A stretch of 64,000 nt of DNA, taken from the NCBI GenBank assembly GCA_963277665.1, contig OY728122.1:2121970024-2122034023 (forward strand), in the 5' to 3' direction. A model generated the notes under the pieces. It was not told where the DNA came from and ran no database searches. It saw only the letters and a list, made by a program, of their open reading frames with translations. Made by a program: the position numbers and the translations under genes. This DNA comes from Viscum album (lineage: Eukaryota > Streptophyta > Magnoliopsida > Santalales > Viscaceae). Of the stretch, positions 13,239 to 26,200 are shown in pieces. Position 1 is the stretch's first letter, and every line of letters starts with the position of its first letter.

Positions 13239-13252
13239 CCCTTTTATAAGAG
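13239..13252 (-). promoter_or_regulatory. TATA box of L LTR (left, copy 1)
   Basis: The minus strand reads CTCTTATAAAAGGGCAC. The same TATAAAAGGG core is at 33968-33980 and 40807-40818, with a variant at 20049-20060. Conservation in diverged LTRs and its place mid-LTR suggest the core promoter. Confidence 0.5.
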
Positions 13253-15324
13253 AGGTGAGGGGTACTTTACGAAAATCTTGAAATATTAATTTACTACAAA
13301 ATCATTATCGGTTTAAAATAGCTCAAAATAGTTTTATTTTAATGTTAAGGTGAGGTTGGAAATATATCCTCTCATATAATATGTTTTAGGTATTTTTAGG
13401 TCCCCATATTAACCTTATCTTTTAGATTTAACTCTTAGTTAAATAGTAAAAAAATTTATCATGTCTACATGTATTTTTATATTACATGTTTAATTAACCT
13501 ACTATAAAATTACAAGATAAGATCAAGTGGTTAATTAATGAAATTTATATCATTATATATGTTCTTTGGCCAAATCATGTATTTTTATAAATTTTATATC
13601 TTTTAATAAAATAATATTTTTTTTTAAACTCATATATGTTAATTTTGACACTATTTAGTATTTATTTTTTGATAAATCCATAAAAACTAAATTACATAGA
13701 AAAAATACATTGAATAAACAATAAAATGTCATACTCACCTATAAATATTTTGGATTGCATCAAATTTCCCAATTTACATTTACTTTGATATAAATAAAAT
13801 CAATTACATTAATCTCTCATTAATATTGTTATTACTGCATCATCATTGTGTTATAAATAAATTTAATTATTATTTGTCCAAAAATTAAAAATAAAATTCC
13901 ATGATGTTGGAAATAGTTTTATCTTTATAATTAATATTTATAGTCAAATTTATCTTACGTATAACTATATATTAAAAATTGTTTAGTTTTTAATATTTGA
14001 ATTTAACACTTTTAAAACATCATTAAATAAAATATAATAAATTTCCTAATTTGATCCATGTGGATAAAAAAGTGTCATAATTTTTTCCTATGGTTGATTT
14101 GGGTCAATATAAACATATCCAATAGAATTTGGACATGTATTGGGGTAATTAAAAATATCATTTTTACATTCAATTAAACAATTTACTTTTAACCGTGGTA
14201 AATAAAAATCAAAAATTTCTATTTACCAAAAATTATTTTTTTCTCATTTAATAACATTTTACTTACTCATGGAAACTGTTTCTGTCCAATTTTTGAAATT
14301 AGATTCACAGAAGCGGTAAAATTATGTTTTATGTAAATTTGACAATGTGCCTAGAATGTGGGTAAAGGACATTAAAAAAGTTCAATAAAATTTTATATTT
14401 CTAATCTTATTATAAAATGACTCCAATGAATTAAATTTGACTAATATATTTAATATGTATCTATTTATAATTAATGATTAATTTTTAAATAAAAATAATT
14501 TTTTAAATGAAAAAGTTTGTTTTTATCTACAACGCAGTGATTTTCACTATTCATCAAAAATTGAATGTTTACAGAAAAATACCAAAAATTCACAAAAAGA
14601 TAATTTTGATATTACAATTTAAAAAATCATTTCAATTTTACCAAATTCGTAACATGGATGTTTCATTAATTAATTTATTTTTAATTCTCGTTGTCAAATC
14701 CAGAAACCAGATTTTAAAAAAGTAAAAATTATCAAAAGATTAACATGTGTTTATGTATAGTTTTAATGTGAAATTTCATCCAATAACCTAAATTATAATA
14801 AATGATAATCTCATTATACATTTAAATGACTAAAATATATAATTTAATACTATAAATTCTTTCAATTAAAAAATATTATTTTAATTAAAATTTACTATTT
14901 TTCACTATTCATCAATAGATGAATGTTATTGGAAATGTACCAAAAAATTATAAAAACTAAAATTTTATGTCTCGATTCTAATGAAGAATTTAATTTCCTT
15001 TAATTGAATACATACAAGTTTCTAATATTGGATTTATATATGGTTCACCAATAAAAGGCTGAAAAACACCATTTTTAAAAAAAATACCACTTTTATTTGA
15101 AAAACTGAATTTTTCTTTATATTATGTCTATTGAACTAAAAATATTAATATTAAAATTATATAGTATATATATAAATTTCAAAACATGGGTAATACTGTT
15201 CATAATTGCTTTTTAAATAGCTAGTTTGATAGGTCGTGATGCGCTTGAACTCGATGTTGTGTGTAGTGCAAGCTATTGAATTACTTTAAAGGGATAATGT
15301 ACTATGAAATATTGGGGATTTACA

Positions 15325-15340
15325 TTATACCCACCTTAAA
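15325..15340 (-). promoter_or_regulatory. L polypurine tract, copy 1
   Basis: The minus strand reads TTTAAGGTGGGTATAA and abuts the LTR end at 15324. In copy 2 it is TTTAAGGAGGGTATAA, a better purine run, so copy 1 has an A-to-T change. Confidence 0.65.
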
Positions 15341-15948
15341 TAAATTGTGAACTCTCAATTTGAAAGTTTTATTCAAAATAAATGGTTGAAAATAGAAAAT
15401 ACATTTTTGGAAAGCCCATATCCGAAATAGGGTTAATAAAATTTAGTCTTAATGGGAGGGAATGGAAAATGGAAAAGTCACCAAAACATTTGGGGTGAGA
15501 ATAAGAGAACATTTGTGGAAATTATAGAGACATTATTGGTGAAAAAATTCAAATATTTATAGGGCACGATTGAGGTCATCAATCAAAAACAAGTGAATAA
15601 TAAATGGAAAATTAAAGGCCTCAAAGACATAATTCTATGATGATTTAAAATATCATTGGTTCTACAAAACATATGGTATTAGGATAACACATTTTTAGTT
15701 TTGAGATTTTTTGCCTAATGTTTTATTATTAATTTCTTCATATGATAATAATAATAAAAAATACTAGTTAAGTATAGTTCCATCCATTAACTAATTTCTA
15801 CAGCAAACTCATCTTTCTCACCAAAAGATAATAGAACTAAAAAAAATAATCTATTAAACCTAATCGTATAGGGTTTTAAAAAAATATATATAATTCACAT
15901 TTTATACCATTTTTAAAAAAACTACATTATACAAACTAGGATATCACA

Positions 15949-16039
15949 TAGTCCAGTGGTAGGTGATGTACCCTTGTCGCCCTTTGGTTGTAGGTTCAAG
16001 TCTTGCGTCCTTGTCGGATGTGACAGTTTATCACCCGAC
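15949..16039 (+). repeat. tRNA-like module and hairpin inside L, copy 1
   Basis: The A-box-like TAGTCCAGTGGTAGG begins at 15949 and the B-box-like GGTTCAAGTCT follows near 15993, at tRNA-like spacing. Directly after it, 16013-16039 folds as a small hairpin with GTCGG and GTGA-type arms. No full tRNA cloverleaf is apparent. It lies antisense to L, about 625 bases from the LTR, matching E1 and L copy 2. Confidence 0.5.
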
Positions 16040-16085
16040 CATTTTGTTTTCCATTTTATAACAATCCAAAAATAATCATAAGATA

Positions 16086-16277
16086 TTATTTAATCATAAA
16101 AATAGTATCCAATATAAAAATTAATCCATTCCAACCTTTAGACATATCCACAATCCTTCTGTCCAAACTCACAGTCCAAAATTTATAAGGAAGGTCACAT
16201 AATATATATGTGACTACCTTCATTGTGTATTCTTTTAAAACATGGAAATAAACTGATTTACCAGAAAACCACATCAA
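16086..16277 (-). pseudogene. possible protease remnant in L, copy 1
   Basis: This 63-codon minus-strand frame lies downstream of gag, where protease is expected. The stretch SLDRRIVDMSKGWN followed by LDTIF loosely recalls the LIVLDM and DVILGMDWL region at the C-terminal end of gypsy aspartic protease. The DSGATH catalytic motif is not seen. The frame is kept open in copy 2 (36800-37018), which supports a former coding region. It is weak evidence, and the resemblance may be chance. Confidence 0.3.
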
Positions 16278-16706
16278 ATATGTTCATTCTTCCTCATTCC
16301 TTATGTAAAACATAGAATATTGGATATACACATTAAATTCAAAAATGTTGAAAACTCCCAATAATGATGGTATGAACCACTTTTTTAACAAACCATTAAT
16401 TAGTTCCAAAGATGTAAATAATACACAATTTACTTTATCCAAATCACTTATCTCGATATCAAGACCAAATTAAGGTTTATATTTCCCTCAACCATGTATT
16501 TTCCAAAAACGTTAACTTGATGTTGAGTCACTTTTCTTAGTACCATACAATCTCAAATCCTCAATGAAATAGTACTACAATACAATAATTATATATTTCT
16601 ATTATTCATATAACTAGTAAATAGTTGATACAACACTCAAATGACATAATTATTCAATCCGGAAGAATAAATAAATTAATTATTTCATGTATTCAATAGT
16701 AATAGC

Positions 16707-17197
16707 TTATTCTTGACCTTCATCCCTTTGATTCTTCTGAGCTATATTTCCTTGACGTTTAGGAAATTTATTTTTGTATTTCCCCATTTCACAATAGTTG
16801 AAACGCTGAATATTAGTCTTTTCATTATTACCTTTGCATTATTATTCGTTATTAATATTTTCTCCACACTTATATAAAAGAACCAGTCCGTTCAAGCACT
16901 TTCCAAGGTGATTTTTCCCCAGTTATCACATATGAGGAAATCTATATTTCCCTTCTTCCTTTTATCCATCATTCTCTCTACCATCCTCTTCTTCTATAGC
17001 TTCCCTTAAAATACATATGACTTAGAAAATTCTTTACTTATCGTATTGAATCATGATAATATTTCCTCAAATGATGAGAATACATTGGTTGATATTTCCC
17101 TTCGAAATGTTAGCATAATACCATGAAATATAGGATCCTTATTACTCATTGGATCATGCGTATTGCTAGAGTTATCATTCCTTCTACTGGGATCCAT
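16707..17197 (-). pseudogene. L gag relic, copy 1
   Basis: It starts at ATG 17195-17197 (MDPSRRN) and ends at TAA 16707-16709, with several in-frame stops and a frameshift after KCGEN. It reads through ICDNWGKNHLGKC (about 16897-16933), then YKCGEN, then NYCEMGKYKNKF near 16770. These are three degenerate CCHC zinc knuckles, the nucleic-acid-binding tail of retroelement Gag. The second cysteine of the first knuckle is Trp, as in copy 2, so this damage predates the tandem duplication. Upstream residues are not recognisable as capsid. It is not followed by pol. Confidence 0.65.
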
Positions 17198-17668
17198 TTC
17201 TAAATGACGACATACACTAAGTTTGATCCTACCATAATGTATAATAAAAAACTTGAAAAATTCTCAACATTGATTGAATATTTTCAAACATTTAGTCTCA
17301 CAAAACAAGTTTTTCAATGACATGTTTACTCGTTAATCTTTCATAATGGTTTTTAAAGAAAATTTTCATTATCCAAAGCATATCCACCAGGAGTGTCAAA
17401 CTAGGTGCATCGTAAGGCATGTTTTCATGTAAAAGGATACCCCGATTTAGGCTTGATACTCCTTGTAATAGTTTTCACTCCAAGGTACATCTGTACCAAA
17501 ACCACATGCACTTGTAGTATCTAAGCATATATGTATTCCTTGAAAAACTCACAAAATATCAACAATAACACAATTTTAGGAAGTACTTATATACTAATCC
17601 TCAAAGTATATTTTAGGGTAATGTTATCTAGTTTGTTTTTTTTCTAAATCTAGTTTCCAATGTGTGCA

Positions 17669-17690
17669 CTAAACTGCCTCTGAAACCAAC
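17669..17690 (-). promoter_or_regulatory. L primer binding site, copy 1
   Basis: The minus strand reads TGGTTTCAGAGGCAGTTT two bases inside the LTR start at 17691. This closely matches the plant initiator-Met tRNA primer site TGGTATCAGAGC. It fixes the right LTR as the 5' LTR and the minus strand as coding. Confidence 0.75.
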
Positions 17691-20600
17691 TGTAATGCCC
17701 TAAACCCTGAAGCCTGGAGTCGGGGCATTATTTTAATACATTGAGATGATTACATGTAATCAAGTCATGAAGGACTGATTAGTTTAGCAGTCTGGGAAAA
17801 TAGATTACATATATGAACATTACATTAAAATTTCAAACAAAAAATAAAAAATATATAATCCTTTTATAATTCCATTATTATTTTAGCTTAAACCTAAAAA
17901 AACATAATACACTTCTTGGAATTTTTGAAAAATAAAACATAATAAAGGGTGAGCTCAGATCCTCAGTAAGGATAAAACATATAGTATAAGCTATCGTAAA
18001 TAATCATAAATGTTTAAGGAAAGGTCTAAAATTGAAACATAAGTCCTTTAAAAACAAAAATAAGCATAATTTGGAAAAGATAAATCAAATAATTCTATTT
18101 ACTTATTAACATGGGTATTCAACTAGTCAAATAATAACATGTAACATTAATAACTATTCTCATAATGATGGAATACGTATTTCTGGACATCATCACAACA
18201 AACTCCAGGCCTCATGCCAATAACATAAATATAAATTTTGTAAATGCATTATGCCAAGACACTAGTTATTCTCATGAGACCAACTGATGCATCGAGGGCC
18301 TATAGAGGGCCCCGCCCGTCACTTACTAAGTCTAATTAATTCCACATATGAAGCTGTTGAAACATAACATAGACATTTGAATTAAAACTAGCATAAGAAA
18401 GTACTTTTACCACAAACCATGAATGGTATAAAAATAACACATCTATATTCAAACATATCACGAATCATTCAATAAAACATAAAATATTGTATTATAATAA
18501 ATCAACATCAATAAAGAATAATATCCTATAAAGGAAGGTAACATAGTTGAAAATGATCAGTAAAACTCATTGAGAGAAATATCCCTATTTTGTAAAATGA
18601 TTTAAAATTCTCACATTTAGATAGGAATAAATTCAAAAGATACTTTGGAATCATAGTTTCCCATACCACTTTGAATATTTTGAAAGGAATTAACATTATA
18701 AAATAATAAATTCTTAAAATCATTTTGAAAACATGGACATTAATAAAATAGATTAAAAAAATAAATCCTTAAATCATTTAAAATGATTATGTAGTTAAAT
18801 ATTCCCATAAATAAAACCTTAAAATAATAATTTTTTTAAAAAAATATTAAACATGGAAATGGATGATAAATATGACCTAGTAAATACTTACATATAAACA
18901 ATTTCAGAAAATAATGAGATTTAGTAATTTACCCTTACCATGTACTTTACTCTAGTCAAGGGAATTTTTAACCACTTTTATAATGACCATATTATGTTAT
19001 TAAATTATACTAGAATCATATTAATATTTATGATATCATATATGATTCATTTAGGTCTTTATACTACCCATTTAATAATATTTTCCTTATTAAAACAATA
19101 TTTCTTGTAATAATTGATTTCTTTATCGTACGGATTTTAACTTATTATTCATGATCATATCACTTAGATCATGATATACATAATTATAGAATATAAAACA
19201 TTATTTATATATCATATATATTCTTAATATAAATATATATAATATATATATATATATGAAATAGAAACATCATTCCTGGAGAGGGTAGTCCGTACATACG
19301 CATGAACGTTGATTATGTTTTCTAATCGTATAGTATAGAATTTAGTAATTAATATATATTTATCTACATAAATTTATATAATTACAGTAGCAATATTATT
19401 TCCCATATCTCATTCTTAATAAATATATACGTTTTCTAAAAAATTCTTGAATGGTTATCATTGAAGATTAATATCATCACATTGTGGAGACGGTAATCCA
19501 TACATACGCATGAATGACAATATCATTATATTGAAGGTAAATCAGTGTTTAATTGGATGGTATATTATATATAATGAACCATTACCATGTTATATTAATT
19601 ATTTAAATTTTTTATTCTCATTTCTATACCCATCAAAATAATGTAGTGTTGAATAACAAATGACACCATGATGTGGAGACGGTAAGCCGTACGCACACAC
19701 GTACGGTGATTTTGTCATTCATAAGATGAATATATTATTGAATATAGTTTTAACATATTTATAATAACATCTTAGTATGTATATGGTAATGGAGTTATTA
19801 TTTTTTTTATTGGAATAACAATGAAAAATGAAGTGGAAGAAGAATAAAATAACTTTGAAAGAGGTGACGAAATAATTACATCTTCTTCAGGTGCTTCCTT
19901 TTGATTTGAAGAAAAAATATCCATAGGATTACTTTATGATCAAAGTAAGGCCTCTATGATGAAGTAAGAGTATTTTTTAGGATATTTGAGCAGGGTTTGG
20001 CTAATAAAAATGGATTTTCAAGTGTGAATTTAAGAGAAGTGGGGGTTCTATTTTATAAGAGACGTGAGAGGCACCTTAGGAAACGCTTGAAATATTAATT
20101 TATTATAAAATAATTTTCTATTTATAATAGCTCTAAATAGTTTTATTTCAATTATAAGGAAGGTATTGGTCGAAATACACTCAAAAAATAGGTTTTAGAC
20201 AATTTTAGGTCACCATATTAACCGCATCATTTAGATTTAACTATTAGTTAAATAGTTTATCTTTTACCATGTCTTCTTGTATTTTTATATTACCTGATTA
20301 ATAAACATTCTATAAAATGAAAAGAGACGAATAAGTTGTTAATTAATGACAAATATATTTTTATATAAGTACTTTGGCTGATTCTTAGATTTTTATAAAT
20401 ATTATATCATTTAATAAAATAGTATTTGTTTTAAAAACTCATTTATGTTTATTTTGACACAATTTAGTATATGTTTTTTGTTAAAGAAATAAAAAATTAA
20501 TTCCTTAAAAAAATACATTGAATATATCCTAACATGTCATATTCACCTTTGAAATTAGTGGATGGCCTCAAAAGTCTCCATTTATATTTATTTTGATATT

Positions 20601-22286
20601 TAAAAAATCAATTATTTTAATCATTCATTAATAAAGTGAATACTGCAACATCATTATTTCATAAAACAATTTAATTATTAAATGTCTAAAAATTATAAAT
20701 ATAATAAAATGATGTATGAAATCTTATTAGCATTATAATAAATATTTATTTTCTAATTTATCTTATGTATAACTCTATATTAAAAATTGTTTAGTTAATA
20801 AAATTTTAATTTAACACTTTTAACACTTGTTGAAATTAAATATAATAAATGACCTAATCTAATCCATGTGGATCAAAAAGGGTCACTTTTTTGTCCTAAG
20901 GAATATTTTGGTCTAAATAAACATATCCAATAGAATAAGGACATGTGCGGGCTCACGTCTCGAGGCAGTGTGGCGGTGATTTGAATTTTGAAATTCCATT
21001 TTGAAATGTGGTATGTGGTTTTGGGTTCATGTTGTATGGGTCCCGGCAACCCACAATCCGGCTTTTATAAAATGGAAAAAAGTGATTTGCAGGTGTTGGG
21101 TTATTATAATCTAATTTTTAATTTTTATTACCATATTTAATTTTAACTGTGGTAAATTAAAATCAAAAGTCACTATTCACCAAAAATTATTTTCATCCCT
21201 TTGAATCACATTTTACTTACTGATGAAAACTCTGTGTGTCATATTTTTAAAATTCAATTCCCCAAAGTGGTAAAATTATGTTTTATGAAAATTCACAAAT
21301 GTTCCTAGATTGTGGGTAAAAGACGATAAATAAGTTCAATAAAATTTTCTATGTCTAATATTATTATAAAATGACTCCAATGAATTAAATTGGAAAAATA
21401 TATTTATTATGTTTCTATTTTCACATTAATGTAAATTTTTAATTAAAAATAATTATTTAAATGAAAAAGTCAATTTTTATCTACAATGTAGTGTTTTTCA
21501 TTACTCATCAAAATATGAATGTTTTTAGAAAAAATACCAATATTTCACTCAACAAAAATTTTGATATTAAAATTTCAAAAATGATGTCAATTTTACCAAA
21601 TAAAAGACTTATATATTGAATTAATAAATTTAAAAATATTTCTCACTGTCAAAACTAGAAAGCAGGATTTTAAGAAATAAAAATTATCAAAAAATTGACA
21701 TGTGTTTATGTACAATTTAAATGAGAAATTACATACAATTCCTTATTTTATATTAAATGATAAAAATATAATATAATGAATCATTAAAACCACTAAAATT
21801 TATAATTTAACACTATAAATGTTTTCATTTAAAAAGGTTATTTTTAATTAAAATTTAGTATTTTTCACTATTCATCAAAATATGCAAGTTATCAGAAAGG
21901 TACCAAAAATTATATCCTAACTAAAATTGTATTCCCTGGTTACGAAGAATAATTTAGTTTCATTAAATTTAATATGTAAACGTGTAAATATTTTATTTAA
22001 TATGGGTTCGCCATTAAATGGCTGAAAACAACATGTTTTTTGAAAAATACTTCTTTTATCTGAAAAATTGAATTTTTCCTTATATTATGTCTAAGAAACC
22101 CAATAGATGAATGTTAAAATTAAATAGAATATATAAAAAATAGAGATGTCATTAATATTATTCATAGCATCTTTTGAAACAACTATTTTGATATATTGTG
22201 AAGCGCTTGAACTAAGTGTTGCATGTCGCACAAGATATTGAATTACTATAAAGAGATAATGTTAAATGAAATCTCAGGGTGTTACA
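17691..22286 (-). repeat. L 5' LTR, copy 1 (4596 bp with insert)
   Basis: It runs from TGTAATGCCC to GGGTGTTACA (22286). Without the 148-bp insert at 20948-21095 it is 4448 bp, matching the other L LTRs. The three CG-containing modules lie near 19275, 19480 and 19665, and the TATA region at 20049-20060 reads TCTTATAAAATAGA on the minus strand. The 18526-18723 frame has a counterpart in copy 2 but no recognisable domain. Confidence 0.8.
20948..21095. mobile_element. 148-bp GC-richer insertion private to L copy 1
   Basis: The other three L LTRs run straight from GACATGT to TGGGGTAATTA or TTGGGTAATTA. Here 148 bases intervene, starting CGGGCTCACGTCTCGAGG and ending TTGCAGGTG, with GTG on both sides (20945-20947 and 21093-21095) as a possible 3-bp target repeat. 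It is clearly richer in G and C than its surroundings, and GGGTCCCGGC is striking. No ORF or clear terminal inverted repeat is seen, so its class is unknown. Confidence 0.6.
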
Positions 22287-23293
22287 ATATTGAGTGGAAA
22301 TCATGGAAAATCTAATTTATCATGGGATGTAGGGAATGGACCATTTTTCCGGAGATTATAGGCTCGTTTAGACTGTTTATCGAGGACTTAGTTATGCCAT
22401 GGTCCAGCCAACACCTAGTATTCCTAGTATAAATAAATATATATATATCTACACATACTAAGTCCATATAAGTGGATGCAATATATTACTATACTATATA
22501 TAAATTAATAATTTATATATTTAGTTCCTGACCAAACGTTCATTCTATCCATGATCTAAAGAAGGAATAGCCACGTGTGTTATTTAGGATCCTGAGTAGG
22601 ATGGTTATTTATTCACTATTGTGTGTTATTATATATATACATTGACACAAATATTACTTTGTGCATTATATGGAATATTTCTCAGAAATATTGGCAGTTT
22701 CATATAGGGGATTTATCTCACACCCAACGTGGGATGGATTTTGTACCCATGTAGATTACTTTTCTATAGGAACTGATAAGGTAAATAACCCTGATTCCGA
22801 TTGTTCATATGTTCTACTTCTAGATTAACCATAACAGAATAGAATAAAGCCTAAGTTCCAGATGATTGTGGAGTATCCTTTTCACCTTTCATTATTATAA
22901 AATGATTCATATGCCTTAATCCTTTTCAAATTTTTTATATCATCTTTCCATGAATCAATTTATAGGACACCGGTTAGTGGATTTGGATATTATTTTTGGG
23001 ATTCTTTGTTATTTACACTTCCTCACTTATCTCTTATATCTATTTTATATACATTCACTCTAATGGTTTACTAGTCCAGTTATATGTTTCTTTTAACATA
23101 TTTCATGCACTATTGAATTTTTATTTTTTATCAATTCTTCCTCTATTATATGAGGGTATAATCTCCCCACTATAACACCTTTAAACTCTCGCTATAAGTT
23201 GGTTGCCTCTAGCATATGAGTAGGTGCACATGAGGCTCTGTAAACTAGTAGCTCATGGAATAGGTTTTATGGATCCCCGGTAGGTATGTTACA
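22287..23293 (+). repeat. P 3' LTR, second part, copy 1
   Basis: It resumes after L with target repeat ATATT and ends ATGTTACA at 23293, giving the P LTR TGTAA/TTACA inverted ends. The copy 2 match (43806-44827) ends ATGCTACA. The end point is inferred from the terminal motif, since the other P LTR is outside the window. Confidence 0.5.
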
Positions 23294-26200
23294 CTATTTT
23301 TATAATGTTGATATAATAACCTATATACATATTCACATCCATATAATATGTTACAAAATTATCATTCTCATGTACAAAAAAACTACCACCTCATGATCTG
23401 ATGTCATTTTTCCCATAATGACCCCTCAAAAATTGTTATAAAGATATATAAAATACTTATATTCAATATTTATTATATTGTTGTACATTTTGAATTCCAA
23501 AATCATACAATCCTTCATACTCTCCAAATTTTTGGAATACTATAATGTTTATTTTGTGTGTGTCTGACTATTACCTCAGGAAGTAATGACATTCGTTCAC
23601 ACTTTAAATGGAAGTTAATAAGGGTGGATTAAATGAATTTTTTTTAATATATGACATAAAAATGACACTATAATTAAAATTCAACATTTACATTTCTTTT
23701 TTTAAATCCGATAAGAAAATGATAACCGAGATCAATTATATGAAGGAAGAACCATCTCTAGGAACTGGGTATTTCATTTATCATTACTAAAATATATTGA
23801 TTAATATAAATAATTTTATTCTATATATATATATGATATTTATATAGTCTTTAATATTCAGGATATGGTTGAATGATGATCAAATTTAGTGGAAAAAAAT
23901 AAAAAATCCGAACCTATATGATAGACAAAGTAGTTATCACATGTTTTGTATCATTAAAATGGAACTATTAGTAAATTGTTAATAAAATTCATAAAAACTA
24001 ATATATGGTTTTTGTATTTGTAAATATTATTTTATAATATATGTATAAAAAATAATTTATTATAAAGGAGGTATGAATTTGTACGATAGAAATCAAGACA
24101 TAATATAACAGTTCATTTCTTTATTTTACTACACTACTATGTACGTTATGTTATCCACCTATATTATTTATTAATGTTTATATACATCACCTTTGATATG
24201 TAATATAATTAATATATTTAGCCTAATGATATTTGATTTTAAAATTTATGTTATTCTTTTATTGGGATTATGATACAAATTTAACAATATGGTAGTGATT
24301 TTACATTTAAATATAACCATTTTCCAGGATTTTATGACTATGTTGCCAAATATAAGTTCATATGACTCATCTCTTAAGAAAATAATGATTTCTATTCTCA
24401 TTTTATAGTTAATTATATTTTTAATTAATAAAACTTTTTTCACTATTTATCACATAAAATAACAATGAAAATGTTTTTTAGACAATAGGACATTATTTCT
24501 TCTTCGGTTAGAAATCTTTTTTCATCCAAACACTTGTTTTATGAAAATGTTTTGTATTTTTTATTACCCTATTATTATTTAAGGAATTGGTTACATCGTT
24601 TTTAGTTTTTAATTTTATTTTCAAATAAAAGTCTTTTAAAAAAATTTCATTTATAAAAAAATAATGTTAGAAATGATACTTTCATCTAGAACATTTTCAA
24701 ATGATAATTTCTGTATTCAATTATAAATTTTCAATTTTATTTTCAAATAAAATTATTTCAAATATAATTTATGGATATTTAAAAAGTTGTTATCAATGAA
24801 ATATTGTCTTCCCCATAAAACATTCAAAGTGATTTATAATTCAATATAATTCTGTATCTTGGATTTCATATTTTGATGTAACATATGATTTGATGGAGAT
24901 ATAAACCCAGAATACCATTATTATTATTTTTCATAATAATTTTTTATTATTGCAGAATTATGATTATGAATCCTATTTCACTCCAATAGTTTATACCATG
25001 ATAAAATTCTTTTGAAACAAAACTTTTCCCATAGGTTTTTATATGATGAACTTTTTATCAATACCATTTCAATTCATGGGTTATAATATGATGAATGTTG
25101 TATGATTTTGTTGAACTCATATGTTTTATTTTCATTATGTTAATGTGGTTACATTATAATCAAGTGTAGTGGTAACATTATAACCATGAATGTTTTAATA
25201 TATATTCATTAGTTCTATCACTATAACAATCCATGTGAGGTGGTGAGGGAAAGAACTCACAACAGTTCATTAAGAGGTACTTCTCCCTACACTAGAACAA
25301 TGATTTTCATATTATTTGTTAGGGAATAATGTGTATAAATATAATTCCATAAGAAAATTTTAATCACATTATATGAGAGGTATTTTTTTATTATATTGTA
25401 TTTTTAATATCATAATTGAAGGTGGAAAATGAAGATAAAAAATGAAATTATTTAGTATAGATCCTTACCTCTTCATCACAATAGATCTTTCAAAACTAAT
25501 CTAAAGGAAAATAGGTTTTATATTTTTGAGAATAAATGAAATTCTATAACATGGATAACATTGTTAGGGTGGAAGTTTTATTGAGTATTTTTTATATATG
25601 TAAAAATATTAATAAATAAGTAATTGTAGGTTGATCCATTTTTAAGTTAGGTTGGTGTAATAGTTTTAAATTTTCATTGTTTTAAATAATTATTAATGTA
25701 AAGTCATAGGAAAATGGATCATAAAATATTATACTTCAATGGGGATATATATTAGGATATAAATATGTTTAACCAATAGAATTTCGGAATGATATTTTTC
25801 TTTTTTAATAATAATAACCTTAGTTTGATCCCTAGTAAGCTCATTTAATCATTAACCATGGAAACAAATTATTTATGTTTATAAAATTCAAATAAAAAAA
25901 ATGAATGTGACATCAGTATCAAATCTTGAAAAAAAATAATTAAAAAATTTAACAAATTTTATAAAAATAAATTTATATAAGTGGAAGAAATAAATTTAAA
26001 AATATATTGATACAACATGATGAATATTTGGTTTCCATGAAAAAATAATTTTTAATGATTAATATGATTGTACATTTTATTTATGAATATTAATGATCAT
26101 ATTTTTTATTTAAATAAATAATCATTAAATATAATATTAATCAGTCATCATTGCATATAATTTTAATTAAATAAAATGGTTAAATATGTTTTCACATAAC

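Larger units (their letters stand above)
10883..15324 (-). repeat. L 3' LTR, copy 1 (4442 bp)
   Basis: The segment starts TGTAATGTCC and ends GGATTTACA, a mutated form of the GGTGTTACA seen in the other LTRs. The first 60 bases differ from the right LTR at 12 positions and from the copy 2 left LTR at 7. It carries the three-fold CG-containing motif (12474-12905) and the minus-strand TATA box near 13245. Open frames at 12910-13104 and 14507-14725 show no domain and are LTR noise. Confidence 0.8.
10883..22286 (-). mobile_element. L (copy 1): LARD/TR-GAG-like retrotransposon nested in P LTR
   Basis: Two directly repeated LTRs (10883-15324 and 17691-22286) enclose 2366 internal bases. The ends are TGTAATG and TTACA. 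The primer site lies inside the right LTR and the polypurine tract inside the left LTR, so the element reads on the minus strand. Target repeats are ATATC (10878-10882) and ATATT (22287-22291). The internal part has a gag relic and a possible protease remnant but no RT, RNase H or integrase, so L would need enzymes from a partner. LTRs far longer than the interior recall LARDs, and gag without pol recalls TR-GAG elements. Confidence 0.8.
7180..23293 (+). mobile_element. P (copy 1): plus-strand Ty3/gypsy element, 3' half, with L nested in its LTR
   Basis: The order is RT end, RNase H, integrase, polypurine tract, then a 3' LTR starting TGTAATG (9247) and ending TGTTACA (23287-23293). L (10883-22286) splits that LTR. 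RT-RNase H-integrase order is diagnostic of Ty3/gypsy. The 5' half (5' LTR, gag, protease, most of RT) should lie left of the window, beyond E1. After removing L the LTR is about 2.6 kb. The bases after 23293 look like the 3' LTR of M, so P probably inserted there. Confidence 0.65.

Noticed and set aside
823..16019. True tRNA genes at the A-box and B-box sites
   Set aside because: No acceptor stem, anticodon arm or CCA-ready end can be drawn. Only the internal promoter-like boxes are present.
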